From Martinezella lusitana (GTDB lineage Bacteria > Pseudomonadota > Alphaproteobacteria > Rhizobiales > Rhizobiaceae), in assembly GCF_016901135.1 (NCBI RefSeq), contig NZ_JAFEVL010000010.1, positions 1 to 64,000 on the forward strand: DNA of 64,000 nucleotides. Direction: 5' to 3'. Below are positions 43,805 to 53,067 of this stretch, one piece after another (the first letter of the stretch is position 1; each line of letters begins with the position of its first letter). The notes below the pieces were generated by a model, which saw nothing but the letters and a program-made list of their open reading frames with translations, was not told the origin of the DNA and ran no database searches. Both the position numbers and the translations under genes were made by a program.

Positions 43805-46800
43805 ATGAAAAAAGGTGATCATCTCTTCCTCGTCGACGGTTCCGGCTTCATTTTCCGGGCCTTTCACGCCCTGCCGCCGCTGACGCGCAAGTCCGACGGA
43901 TTGCCGGTTGGCGCGGTCTCCGGTTTCTGCAACATGCTGTGGAAGCTTTTGACCTCGGCGCGTGATACATCGGTGGGCGTCACCCCGACGCATTTCGCCG
44001 TGATCTTCGATTATTCCTCGAAGACCTTCCGCAAGGAAATTTTCCCCGATTACAAGGCAAACCGCTCCGCGCCGCCGGAAGAGCTGATCCCGCAATTCGG
44101 GCTCATCCGTGAGGCGACCCGCGCCTTCAACCTGCCCTGCATCGAGACCGACGGCTTCGAGGCTGACGATATTATCGCCACTTATGCTCGAAAGGCCGAG
44201 GCCACCGGCGCCGATGTCACCATCATCTCGTCCGACAAGGATCTGATGCAGCTCGTCACCTCCATGGTCCACATGTATGACAGCATGAAGGACAAGCAGA
44301 TCGGCATTCCCGACGTCATCGAGAAGTGGGGGGTGTCGCCGGACAAGATGATCGACCTGCAGGCCATGACCGGCGATTCGGTCGACAACGTCCCCGGCAT
44401 TCCCGGCATTGGTCCGAAGACGGCGGCGCAGCTTCTGGAAGAATTCGGCGACCTCGATACGCTGCTTGCCCGTGCCGAGGAAATCAAACAGCAGAAGCGC
44501 CGCGAGAACATCATTGCCAACGCCGATCTAGCTAGGATTTCCCGCCAGCTGGTGACGCTCAGGACGGATGTGCCGCTGGACCTTGAGCTCGACGCACTGG
44601 TGCTCGAGCCGCAGAACGGCCCGAAGCTGATCGGCTTCCTGAAGGCGATGGAATTCACCTCGCTGACGCGCCGCGTCGCCGATGCCTGCGATTGCGATCC
44701 CGCGACGATAGAGCCGTCCGAGATCAAGGTCGAACTTGGTGACACCGCGCATGGCCCGGATCTCGATGCCGAAGACAATGTCGAGCTCGTTGCTGGCAGC
44801 ACGGTTGCGGCCGAGGGCTCTTCCGTTCCGGCACCGGCGGTAAAGCCGCGTTTGGCTGTCGAGGGGCTGACGGAGCCCGCCGACCTCGCCAATGCGCGCG
44901 CGGCGGGCTTCGCCACCGCGCCGATCGATCATTCGAAATATGTGACCATCCGCGACGTCGCCACCCTCGACGCGTGGATCGCGGATGCGCGCGAAACCGG
45001 CATCGTCGCCTTCGATACGGAAACGACGTCGCTTGATGTCATGCAAGCCGAGATCGTCGGCTTTTCGCTGGCGATCGCCGACAACCGCAACGACCCTTCC
45101 GGTGCTTCCATCCGCGCCGCTTATGTCCCGCTCAGCCATAAGAACGGCGTGGGCGATTTGCTCGGCGGCGGGCTCGCCGACAATCAGATCCCGCTGCGCG
45201 ATGCCCTGGCGAGATTGAAGGATCTGCTGGAAGACGTCTCCATCCTCAAGATCGCGCAGAACCTGAAATACGACTACCTGCTGATGAAGCGCTATGGCAT
45301 CGAGACCAAGGCCTTCGACGATACAATGCTGTTGTCCTATGTGCTCGATGGCGGCTCCAATGCCCTTCACGGCATGGACAGCCTGTCCGAACGCTGGCTC
45401 GGCCACAAGCCGATCGCCTACAAGGATGTGGCCGGAAGCGGCAAATCCAATGTCACTTTCGACCTTGTCGATATCGACCGCGCGACGGCCTATGCCGCCG
45501 AGGATGCGGACGTGACTCTGCGCCTCTGGCTGGTGCTGAAGCCGCGACTTGCGGCGGAAAAGCTGTCGGCCGTCTACGAGCGGCTGGAGCGGCCTCTCGT
45601 ACCGGTGCTCGCCCATATGGAAGAGCGCGGCATCACCATCGACCGACAGATCCTGTCGCGCCTTTCCGGCGAGTTGGCGCAGGGCGCGGCGCGGCTGGAG
45701 GATGAGATCTATACGCTTGCCGGCGAACGCTTCAACATCGGTTCTCCGAAGCAGCTCGGCGATATCCTCTTCGGCAAGATGGGATTATCAGGCGGCAGCA
45801 AGACCAAGACGGGCCAATGGTCGACCTCGGCGCAGGTGCTGGAAGACCTGGCGGCCGCCGGCTTCGAGCTGCCGCGCAAGATCGTCGACTGGCGTCAGCT
45901 CACCAAGCTGAAATCGACCTATACCGACGCGCTTCCGGGCTATGTCCATCCGGAAACGAAGCGCGTTCACACCTCCTATTCGCTGGCATCAACCACGACC
46001 GGACGCCTTTCCTCGTCCGAGCCGAACCTGCAGAATATCCCGGTGCGCACGGCGGAAGGCCGCAAGATCCGCACGGCCTTCATCGCGACACCTGGCCACA
46101 AGCTGGTTTCGGCCGACTATAGCCAGATCGAGCTGCGCGTGCTGGCGCATGTCGCCAATATCCCGCAGCTGAAGCAGGCCTTCGAAGATGGCATCGACAT
46201 TCACGCCATGACGGCGTCGGAAATGTTCGGCGTGCCGGTAGAGGGCATGCCGAGCGAGGTACGCCGCCGCGCCAAGGCGATCAATTTCGGTATCATCTAC
46301 GGCATTTCCGCCTTCGGCCTGGCCAACCAGCTCTCCATCGAGCGCTCGGAAGCGGGCGACTACATCAAGAAGTATTTCGAGCGTTTTCCGGGCATCCGCG
46401 ACTATATGGAAGGCACCAAGCAGACGGCGCGTGAGAACGGCTATGTCGAGACGATCTTCGGCCGCCGCGTACATTTTCCGGAAATTCGCTCCTCCAATCC
46501 CTCTGTGCGTGCCTTCAATGAACGCGCCTCGATCAACGCACCGATCCAGGGATCTGCCGCCGACGTCATCCGTCGCGCGATGATCAAGATGGAGCCAGCG
46601 CTCGCTACGGCCGGCCTCGGCGACCGCGTGCGCATGCTGCTGCAGGTGCATGACGAACTGATTTTCGAAGTCGAGGATGCCGATGTCGAGCCCTCGACGC
46701 CGATCATCGTCTCAGTCATGGAAAATGCAGCCATGCCGGCGGTGGATATGGCGGTGCCTCTGAAGGTCGATGCACGCGCTGCCAACAATTGGGATGAGGC

Positions 46801-46807
46801 GCACTGA
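43805..46807 (+). CDS. polA: DNA polymerase I
   Basis: A 1000-residue repair and Okazaki-fragment polymerase with three domains. The 5'-3' exonuclease (1-300) has FRAFHALPPL, ADDIIATYA, SSDKDLMQL and DSVDNVPGIPGIGPKTAAQL. The 3'-5' proofreading domain is intact, with VAFDTETTSLD and DDTMLLSYVLD and YAAEDADVTL. The polymerase core has GRLSSSEPNLQNIP, VSADYSQIELRVLAH, RRRAKAINFGIIYGISAFGL and LLQVHDELIFE. ATG 43805 is chosen because homology begins there; GTG 43781 is possible. A linker of about 75 residues between exonuclease domains is acidic and poorly conserved, as usual. Confidence 0.97.
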   Translation: MKKGDHLFLVDGSGFIFRAFHALPPLTRKSDGLPVGAVSGFCNMLWKLLTSARDTSVGVTPTHFAVIFDYSSKTFRKEIFPDYKANRSAPPEELIPQFGLIREATRAFNLPCIETDGFEADDIIATYARKAEATGADVTIISSDKDLMQLVTSMVHMYDSMKDKQIGIPDVIEKWGVSPDKMIDLQAMTGDSVDNVPGIPGIGPKTAAQLLEEFGDLDTLLARAEEIKQQKRRENIIANADLARISRQLVTLRTDVPLDLELDALVLEPQNGPKLIGFLKAMEFTSLTRRVADACDCDPATIEPSEIKVELGDTAHGPDLDAEDNVELVAGSTVAAEGSSVPAPAVKPRLAVEGLTEPADLANARAAGFATAPIDHSKYVTIRDVATLDAWIADARETGIVAFDTETTSLDVMQAEIVGFSLAIADNRNDPSGASIRAAYVPLSHKNGVGDLLGGGLADNQIPLRDALARLKDLLEDVSILKIAQNLKYDYLLMKRYGIETKAFDDTMLLSYVLDGGSNALHGMDSLSERWLGHKPIAYKDVAGSGKSNVTFDLVDIDRATAYAAEDADVTLRLWLVLKPRLAAEKLSAVYERLERPLVPVLAHMEERGITIDRQILSRLSGELAQGAARLEDEIYTLAGERFNIGSPKQLGDILFGKMGLSGGSKTKTGQWSTSAQVLEDLAAAGFELPRKIVDWRQLTKLKSTYTDALPGYVHPETKRVHTSYSLASTTTGRLSSSEPNLQNIPVRTAEGRKIRTAFIATPGHKLVSADYSQIELRVLAHVANIPQLKQAFEDGIDIHAMTASEMFGVPVEGMPSEVRRRAKAINFGIIYGISAFGLANQLSIERSEAGDYIKKYFERFPGIRDYMEGTKQTARENGYVETIFGRRVHFPEIRSSNPSVRAFNERASINAPIQGSAADVIRRAMIKMEPALATAGLGDRVRMLLQVHDELIFEVEDADVEPSTPIIVSVMENAAMPAVDMAVPLKVDARAANNWDEAH

Positions 46808-46837
46808 GGCAATATCCGGCGTAGCGAAGAGATTAGT

Positions 46838-46967
46838 CCTCATGGTGAGGTGCGGAGGCCTGAAAGGCCGGAGCCTCGAACCACGAGGGCGGGTGGGGTA
46901 TTGCTACCGGGCCAACTCGTGCTTCGAGGCCTTGACGCTGTCGCGCCAAGGCACCTCAGCATGAGGT
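46838..46967. repeat. Imperfect mosaic palindrome downstream of polA
   Basis: CCTCATGGTGAGGTGC at the left and GCACCTCAGCATGAGGTG at the right are imperfect inverted copies. Inner paired pieces GGCCTGAAAGGCC, GCCTCGAACCACGAGG and CTCGTGCTTCGAGGC complete a roughly 130-bp fold. This CCTCATGGTGAG...CTCAGCATGAGG arrangement is a frequent intergenic repeat in Rhizobiales. No gene is visible in the polA-phnN gap. Confidence 0.75.
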
Positions 46968-47034
46968 GGTGAGAGATCCGCGATTTGGCATGAACGTATA
47001 AGCGTCTGGATAACCCGAGCAGAACACCGAACGC

Positions 47035-47640
47035 CTATTTCCGGATCAGCGCTTCCAGCACGGCGACGATGGCGTGTTCCGCATCCTCCAGCGTGCCGCT
47101 ATTGTCGATATCGGCCACGTCGTAACTGCCCTCAACGGTGAGCGAACTGCGCTCCAGTCGCCTCATCACGTCTTCGCGGCTCTCGCGCCCGCGTGCCATC
47201 AGCCGTTCCGCCAGTGCCTCGCGCCGCGCTGTGACGTTGATGATCTTCAGCCTTGGAAAGGTCGCCTGGAAACGGTGTAATACCGAACGCGAGCCGTTGG
47301 CGATGACCAGATTGCCGCGCGCAAGCTCGTCGGTGACTTCGGCGGGAATGCCGTACTTCAGGCCATGCGCCTCCCAGGAGACGGCGAAAGCGCCGGCCTG
47401 CTCCATGGCGTCGAAATCGGCTTCGGAAACGCTTCTGTGATCCTCGTTGCCGGCATCCCCCTCGCGGGTGATGACGCGGCGGACGAAATGAACGTCCGGC
47501 CGGCCGGCGAAATGCCGGGCGGCGAGGTTCATCAGCGTATCCTTGCCGGCGCCGCTCGGACCAACGACAACGGCCATAATACCCGTTGCGCTATCCGACA
47601 GGCTGTCGTTAGCCGGATTTATGTTGACTTCCGGCGTCAT
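47035..47640 (-). CDS. phnN: Ribose 1,5-bisphosphate phosphokinase
   Basis: A 201-residue P-loop kinase that converts ribose 1,5-bisphosphate to PRPP in the C-P lyase pathway. Walker A is VVGPSGAGKDTL; FVRRVITREGDAGNEDHRSV is the guanylate-kinase-like substrate region and VIANGSRSVLHRF a later conserved strand. Its ATG overlaps the phnM stop by 4 bp, so it is the last gene of the phnCDE-DUF1045-phnMN unit. It returns the ribose part of phosphonate breakdown to nucleotide metabolism. Confidence 0.94.
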   Translation of the reverse strand: MTPEVNINPANDSLSDSATGIMAVVVGPSGAGKDTLMNLAARHFAGRPDVHFVRRVITREGDAGNEDHRSVSEADFDAMEQAGAFAVSWEAHGLKYGIPAEVTDELARGNLVIANGSRSVLHRFQATFPRLKIINVTARREALAERLMARGRESREDVMRRLERSSLTVEGSYDVADIDNSGTLEDAEHAIVAVLEALIRK

Positions 47641-48776
47641 GCGACCCGCCGTCCTTCCCGCCAGACCGAGCGCGTGACCGGCACGCCTTGATCGCGGCGA
47701 ACGCGCACGAGATCGGCACGTAGGCCCTCGGCGATGCGTCCGCGATCGTTCAGGCTGACAGTTTTCGCCGGCGTTGCCGTCACCATGGCAATGGCCTGCG
47801 GCAGCGAAATACCTTCGACTTCATCGGCCAGGATGAACGGCGCATGCAGCAGGCTGAGCGGCACGTAATCGGAGGAGAGCACGTCCAGCACGCCGAGTTC
47901 GGCCAGATCGCGGGCGGCGATGTTGCCGGAGTGCGACATGCCGCGCACGATGTTCGGCGCGCCCATCAGCACGCTCATGCCGGCGCCGTGCGACGCCTTC
48001 GCTGCATCGACGCTGGTCGGGAATTCCGCCAGGCGAACGCCGTAGGCGATGGCTTCGTCGACATGGGCGAGCGTCGCGTCGTCATGGCTGGCAACGGTGA
48101 TGCCGCGCTCGGAGCAGACCTTGGAAATCACATCGCGGTTCGGTGTCGCGTATTTGGCCGATTCCTCCTGGCGCTTGGCAACGAAGCGGGCAAAGGCTTC
48201 GTCGCTCAGGCCGCGCTTCTTCTGGTAGTAGAAGATATATTGATCCATGGTCTGGAACTGGCGCTGGCCGGGAGCATGGTCCATCAGCGAGACCAGACGG
48301 ACATAATCATCCTTCTCGAAATCGTGGAAGTGATCGAGGACGTTGTCGGAAGAGACTTCGCAGCGCAGGTGGATCAGGTGGTCGGCGCGCAGCCGGTCCT
48401 CGCGCTGTGCCGCCTGGATGGCGTCGGCCATATCACGCATCTCGCCCTTTTCGAAACCGCCGTCCTCGTCGGAGCCCATGCGCAGGCAATCGAACACGGT
48501 CGTAATGCCTGAGGTGACGATCTGGGCGTCATGCGCCTGAATGGCGGCCGTCTTGTTCCAGCGCACGCCGGGGCGCGGCGAATAATGGGCTTCCAGATGA
48601 TCCGTATGCAGCTCGACCAGGCCCGGGATCAGAAAGTCGCCCTCGAAATCCTCGCCGATATCGGACTTGCCTTCGGAGATGCCGGCTATCCGACCGTCGC
48701 GGATCAGCACGGAGCCCTCGACGATCTTGTCTTCAAGGACGATGCGGGCGTTGGAGAGGACGGTTTCTTTGGTCAT
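47637..48776 (-). CDS. phnM: Alpha-D-ribose 1-methylphosphonate 5-triphosphate diphosphatase
   Basis: A 379-residue amidohydrolase-superfamily enzyme that removes pyrophosphate from the triphosphate intermediate of the C-P lyase pathway. Metal-site motifs are LIPGLVELHTDHLEAHYSPR, VASHDDATLAHVDEA and LSSDYVPLSLLHAPF (Asp ligand near the end). ATG 48776 precedes the first strand. The DUF1045 gene lies 16 bp upstream and phnN overlaps downstream. Confidence 0.95.
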   Translation of the reverse strand: MTKETVLSNARIVLEDKIVEGSVLIRDGRIAGISEGKSDIGEDFEGDFLIPGLVELHTDHLEAHYSPRPGVRWNKTAAIQAHDAQIVTSGITTVFDCLRMGSDEDGGFEKGEMRDMADAIQAAQREDRLRADHLIHLRCEVSSDNVLDHFHDFEKDDYVRLVSLMDHAPGQRQFQTMDQYIFYYQKKRGLSDEAFARFVAKRQEESAKYATPNRDVISKVCSERGITVASHDDATLAHVDEAIAYGVRLAEFPTSVDAAKASHGAGMSVLMGAPNIVRGMSHSGNIAARDLAELGVLDVLSSDYVPLSLLHAPFILADEVEGISLPQAIAMVTATPAKTVSLNDRGRIAEGLRADLVRVRRDQGVPVTRSVWREGRRVA

Positions 48777-48792
48777 GTCAGGTCTTTCACTT

Positions 48793-49479
48793 TTAGGCGC
48801 CGGCAAGCGGCAGCCAGGAACGGACGGTAAAGGGTGCCCCACTCTCTTCTTCGACGAAGATGGCGAGGCCGGAAATGTCGAGCGGCTTGCCGATATGCTC
48901 GGCAAAGCGTTCGCGCAGCACCTCGTGCATTTCAGCCTGGCGATTGGCCGGGACGCGCCCCGTCAATGTCATATGGAAACGAAACTCGTCGTTAACGTAA
49001 GGATAGCCCCAGCGCAGCAGATTGGCGCGCTGCGGTTCGGTCATTCCTTCCGGGTTGCGCCGGGCGATGTCATATTGCGAAAGCGGTGCGCGGAACGGCT
49101 CGAAGGTCTTGACGACGCGGGAGGCGAAATCCTGCAAGGGCTGATGGAGCGAGCCCGGTACGAGGGCGAAGAAATGGCCGAGCTGGCCAAGAACCAGCTC
49201 GGGAATGACGAATGCCTTCGTGCTGGCGGCGAATTCGGCGGCAACCTCAAGCAGGTCGCGTTCGTTCACCGAGGCGGCAAGCGCGAAGGGCGCCTTCAGC
49301 GTGGCGTGAAAACCGTAGCGGCGCGGATCTGCCGTCAGCTCGGCATGGTCTTCCGGCACCGGGCCGATGGCCCTATCGGAAAAAATCTCGTCGGAAAAAG
49401 CATCGCGACCGAGCCAGCGGGCGGCAAGCGACGTCAACGGATCGTCTTTGGGCGGCGTGAAATAGAGAGCATAGCGCAA
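48793..49479 (-). CDS. DUF1045 / 2H-phosphoesterase-like protein of the phosphonate operon
   Basis: A 228-residue protein of the DUF1045 family found in phosphonate loci. Two histidine motifs, YGFHATLKAPF near residue 55 and FRFHMTLTGRV near 165, fit the paired H-x-T signature of 2H phosphoesterases, which open cyclic phosphodiesters. The start appears to be TTG at 49479 (RYALYFTPPK follows), with AAGGA eight bases upstream. It lies between phnE2 and phnM. A job on the cyclic ribose phosphate made by C-P lyase is a reasonable inference, not established. Confidence 0.85.
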   Translation of the reverse strand: MRYALYFTPPKDDPLTSLAARWLGRDAFSDEIFSDRAIGPVPEDHAELTADPRRYGFHATLKAPFALAASVNERDLLEVAAEFAASTKAFVIPELVLGQLGHFFALVPGSLHQPLQDFASRVVKTFEPFRAPLSQYDIARRNPEGMTEPQRANLLRWGYPYVNDEFRFHMTLTGRVPANRQAEMHEVLRERFAEHIGKPLDISGLAIFVEEESGAPFTVRSWLPLAGA

Positions 49480-49669
49480 TGCTGTATTCCTTGGAAAAAT
49501 CGGCTGCGCGCGACACTGTTGGGTGATTTGCGACAAACCGCAAGAGCGGCAAGGCAGCAACCTATCGAATCCGGCTAAACCCGACTCGATCGATGCGATC
49601 CTACCGGGCCTGCGCTACCGGATTCCCGTGACAAAATGATGATGCGTGTCGATTTATATTCGGGCTTTT

Positions 49670-51016
49670 TTATTTGACCCGTGTGCCCATCAGGCGCGAG
49701 CGCAGAGCGTTGGACGCGGCATCGAACAGGAAGACGACGAGCAGGATCAACAACACCATGTAGGCGACGTTTTCCCAGTTCGCATTGGTGCGCATGGCTT
49801 CCCAGAGTTTCAGACCGATACCGCCCGCGCCGACGGCGCCGATGATGGTCGCGCCGCGCACGTTCGATTCCCACTGATAGAGCGTCTGGCTGACGATGAC
49901 GGGGACGATCTGCGGTACGATCCCATAGCGATGCACGAGGATCGTTGAAGAGCCGGTGGATTTCACGCCTTCGCGCGGCTTGTTGTCGATGTTCTCGAGA
50001 CCTTCGGAATAGAGCTTGCCGAGCGTGCCGGTTTCCGTGAGGAAGATCGCGCCGCTGCCGGCGAGCGGGCCTGGGCCGAAGGCGCGGGTCAGGAACAGCG
50101 CCCAGATCAGCATATCGACCGAGCGCAGGAAATCGAAGAAGCGCTTCAGCACCTGATTGAGCAACCGGTTCGGCGTGATGTTACGGGCGGCCAGGAAGGC
50201 GAGCGGGAAGGCGGCGAGCGAACCGAGCAGCGTGCCGAGGAAGGCCATGACGATGGTCTGGAACAGCTTGGTCCAGACATCGCCATGCTGCCACGCGCCG
50301 TTGTTCCAGATATTGTCGAAGGCCAATGAGAGGTTGGACTGGTCCGGCTCCAGCCGCGGTCCGGAAACGATCAGGCTTATGACTTCGCCCGCCGGCTTGT
50401 CGAAGAAGGGCGAGTGCGTGTCGAAGACGAAATTGGCCCAGCCGATGAAACGCTTGCGGATCTTCACGCGGTCCGTGGAAATGCTGACATCGCCGGCAAA
50501 GCCCATATTGGCAAGGATATTGTCGTCATAGACGGTCATCCAGCTCGGCACCGGCTGCGATCCGACGATCTTCGGCATGTCGCCGGTGATGTCGATCGGG
50601 ATGGTCACGCCATGCGCCGTCAGGATGGCCTGCGTCTTGGTGATTGTGACCATGCGGCTGGTGCCGCTGACCGAAACGGTCATGCTGCCATCAGGCGCGG
50701 TCTTCACCCAATCCGGGTTGGGGTTGTCGCCCAGAGGCGAAAAGCGTGGATATTTGATGCTGATCTTGTCGCCGGAGATGCGGAATTCCGGCTGGACATC
50801 ATAGCTGATCCATTCGCTGAGATAGATGCCGACGCGTTCCCAATGCGCTTCCGCGATGACTTTCGGCAGGTCGAAGAACCACACCGCATAGAAGCCATAG
50901 AGGATGACGCCGATGAAGATCATCAGCGCGCCGAAGCGCTGGCGGAAGGACCGGTGAAGGATCTCCGGGTAGCGCGCTTCGATTTCCTGCATACGGCCGG
51001 CGTCGATGACGGACAT
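49670..51016 (-). CDS. phnE: Phosphonate ABC transporter permease (long PhnE form)
   Basis: A 448-residue permease. After an N-terminal helix (FGALMIFIGVILYGFYAVWF) comes a periplasmic domain of about 190 residues, then the six-helix PhnE core with FPLAFLAARNITPNRLLNQV, FDFLRSVDMLIWALFLTRAF and the closing VRGATIIGAVGAGGIGLKLW, which is the PhnE/BPD signature. ATG 51016 is 7 bp downstream of the other permease stop. It is the second of two PhnE proteins, which probably pair in the membrane. Confidence 0.93.
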   Translation of the reverse strand: MSVIDAGRMQEIEARYPEILHRSFRQRFGALMIFIGVILYGFYAVWFFDLPKVIAEAHWERVGIYLSEWISYDVQPEFRISGDKISIKYPRFSPLGDNPNPDWVKTAPDGSMTVSVSGTSRMVTITKTQAILTAHGVTIPIDITGDMPKIVGSQPVPSWMTVYDDNILANMGFAGDVSISTDRVKIRKRFIGWANFVFDTHSPFFDKPAGEVISLIVSGPRLEPDQSNLSLAFDNIWNNGAWQHGDVWTKLFQTIVMAFLGTLLGSLAAFPLAFLAARNITPNRLLNQVLKRFFDFLRSVDMLIWALFLTRAFGPGPLAGSGAIFLTETGTLGKLYSEGLENIDNKPREGVKSTGSSTILVHRYGIVPQIVPVIVSQTLYQWESNVRGATIIGAVGAGGIGLKLWEAMRTNANWENVAYMVLLILLVVFLFDAASNALRSRLMGTRVK

Positions 51017-51023
51017 GGGAACC

Positions 51024-52004
51024 TCAATGCTGCAAAAGGAAGGCATGCTCGCCGACGAGACGGCGGCGGAGCCATGCGGAAAACTGGTCGACGGCGATGA
51101 TGGTGATGAAGAGGAGCAGCACGAGCGCCACGGTCTTGGCGCCGAAGCCGCGCGAGATCGAGAGTTTCAGCTCCTCGCCGATACCGCCGCCGCCGACGGC
51201 GCCGATGATGGTGGAGGCGCGAACGTTGATCTCGAGGCGCAGCAGTGCATAGGACATGAAATTCGGCATCACCTGCGGCAGGGCGCCGAACCGGACGCGC
51301 TCCGTCCAGCTCGCACCGACGGCGCGCATGCCCTCGTCGGGTTTCATGTCGATATTCTCGACAACTTCGTAGAACAGCTTGCCGAGCGCGCCGATCGTGT
51401 GCAGGCCGACGGCGATGATGGCGGCGATCGGCCCGATCGACAGGATCGCCGAAAACAGGCCGGCGATGACGATCTCCGGAAAGGCGCGCAGGAATTCCAT
51501 GATGCGCTTCGCCACCAGGCGGATAGGATTGGAAGGCGACAGGTTGCGCGCGGCAAGGAAGCTGAGTGGCAGCGCGAAGACGAAACCGACGATGGTCGAT
51601 ACCAGGGCTACATTGATCGTGATGATCATCAGCTCGAAATATTCGGGGATATAGAAATCGCCCCAGACATAGACGCGGCCGAGCGGGAAGTTGAATTCCT
51701 CGCCGCCGACGCCATTGGCACCGTTGGGGCTCGGCAGGTCGAAAAGCGCGCGATAGACGTCGGCCCAGTCCTTGGGGATGAGCCAGCTCAGGAAGTCGAA
51801 GAGATGCGGCAGACGGTCGAAGAAGTGGCCGGCATTGCTTTCGTCGGCAAAGCGGACGGAGCTGACGAAGGCAACAAGCAGAATGAGCAGGCCGATGCCC
51901 GTATAGAGGCGGCGGCGTGCCACCATCTTGCTCCAGGCGTCGCCGATATCCCCAGCGCTCTGTGGCGCGCCGTGCATCTTCAGCTGCGTATCGGCAATCG
52001 TCAT
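51024..52004 (-). CDS. phnE: Phosphonate ABC transporter permease (short PhnE form)
   Basis: A 326-residue permease with an N-terminal helix (LYTGIGLLILLVAFVSSVRF), LPLSFLAARNLSPSNPIRLV, RIMEFLRAFPEIVIAGLFSA and VRASTIIGAVGGGGIGEELK, the PhnE hallmarks. It follows phnD by about 64 bp and precedes the long PhnE by 7 bp. Together with PhnC and PhnD it makes the importer for phosphonates, phosphate or phosphite esters. Confidence 0.94.
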   Translation of the reverse strand: MTIADTQLKMHGAPQSAGDIGDAWSKMVARRRLYTGIGLLILLVAFVSSVRFADESNAGHFFDRLPHLFDFLSWLIPKDWADVYRALFDLPSPNGANGVGGEEFNFPLGRVYVWGDFYIPEYFELMIITINVALVSTIVGFVFALPLSFLAARNLSPSNPIRLVAKRIMEFLRAFPEIVIAGLFSAILSIGPIAAIIAVGLHTIGALGKLFYEVVENIDMKPDEGMRAVGASWTERVRFGALPQVMPNFMSYALLRLEINVRASTIIGAVGGGGIGEELKLSISRGFGAKTVALVLLLFITIIAVDQFSAWLRRRLVGEHAFLLQH

Positions 52005-52068
52005 GAATCCTGCCCTTTTGATAGCAAAAGGGCAGCCGTTGCCGGCCGCCCTGTCTTGAGAATGCGGA

Positions 52069-52974
52069 TCAGCCGCCGATAGCAGCCTTACGAACGTCGA
52101 TAACGGCGTTGTAGAAGTCCGGCTTCACCTTGACGTAACCCTTGAAGTCGCCGCCTTCGATGGCTGCGAAGCACTTGGCGTCGGTCGTCGGGAGCTTCAT
52201 GAAGAAGTCGGTCAGCTTGGTCTGCCATTCGCTGCCGAGCGCATTGCGGACGACGAGCGGGCCGTTCGGGATCAGCGGCGAACGCCAGACTTCGACGAGC
52301 TTGTTCGGGTCGACGGCGCCCTTGTCGACTTCCTTGCGGAAGGTACCGGAGGTGTAGCCGTCCTTGAAGTCGCCGAGGCCCGAGGAATCGTCCACGGCAA
52401 CGTCGACCTTGCCGTCATAGGCGGCGAGCAGGTTGTTTTCGTGGCCGCCGTTGAACTGGGTCGAGGCGAAGAACTTGTCGTTGGGCATGCCCGTGTCCTT
52501 CGGGATCTGCGTCAGCGGAACGAGATAGCCCGAGGTGGAGTCCGGATCGGCGTAGCCGAGCTTCTTGCCCTTGGCATCCTTGATGGTCTTGATGCCGGAG
52601 GATTTTAGAGCGAGACCGATCGAGTAATAGCCGGTCGAGCCGTCTTCCTGCTGCGTGGTTAGGATCGGGGTGACGGCCTTCGGGTCCTTGATGGCGACGG
52701 CTGCATAGCCGGAAGCGCCGAGTTCGGCGAAGTCGAGCGTGCCGCCGAGCAGGCCCTGGATAACGCCGTCATAGTCGGCCGCCGGAAACAGCGATACTTT
52801 CTCGAAGCCGAATTCCTTTTTCAGGTGGTCGGAGAGGCAGGCATAGTTGCGCAGGCGGTCGGCTTCGTTTTCGCCACCGAGAATGCCGACGCGGAATTCC
52901 TTGAGGTCTTGAGCGACAGCGCCGCCAGCAAGCGCGAGAAGCGCCGTGGCAGCGAGAAGGGTCTTCTTCAACAT
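52069..52974 (-). CDS. phnD: Phosphonate ABC transporter substrate-binding protein
   Basis: A 301-residue periplasmic receptor with a signal peptide (LLAATALLALAGGAVA). The mature start KEFRVGILGGENEADRLRNY is typical of PhnD, with the ligand-loop ELGASGYAAVAIKD, YADPDSTSGYLVP and the Asp-rich VDVAVDDSSGL. It binds phosphonates such as 2-aminoethylphosphonate in characterised relatives. phnC ends 94 bp upstream of its start. Confidence 0.95.
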   Translation of the reverse strand: MLKKTLLAATALLALAGGAVAQDLKEFRVGILGGENEADRLRNYACLSDHLKKEFGFEKVSLFPAADYDGVIQGLLGGTLDFAELGASGYAAVAIKDPKAVTPILTTQQEDGSTGYYSIGLALKSSGIKTIKDAKGKKLGYADPDSTSGYLVPLTQIPKDTGMPNDKFFASTQFNGGHENNLLAAYDGKVDVAVDDSSGLGDFKDGYTSGTFRKEVDKGAVDPNKLVEVWRSPLIPNGPLVVRNALGSEWQTKLTDFFMKLPTTDAKCFAAIEGGDFKGYVKVKPDFYNAVIDVRKAAIGG

Positions 52975-53067
52975 TGGGTTCGTCTCCTGATTAACCGGTG
53001 TCCCCGGATGCCTTCGGTCTAGAAAAAATGTGCCCTTGACGCGGGCTCTCGATCCCGGCCGTCCCTC

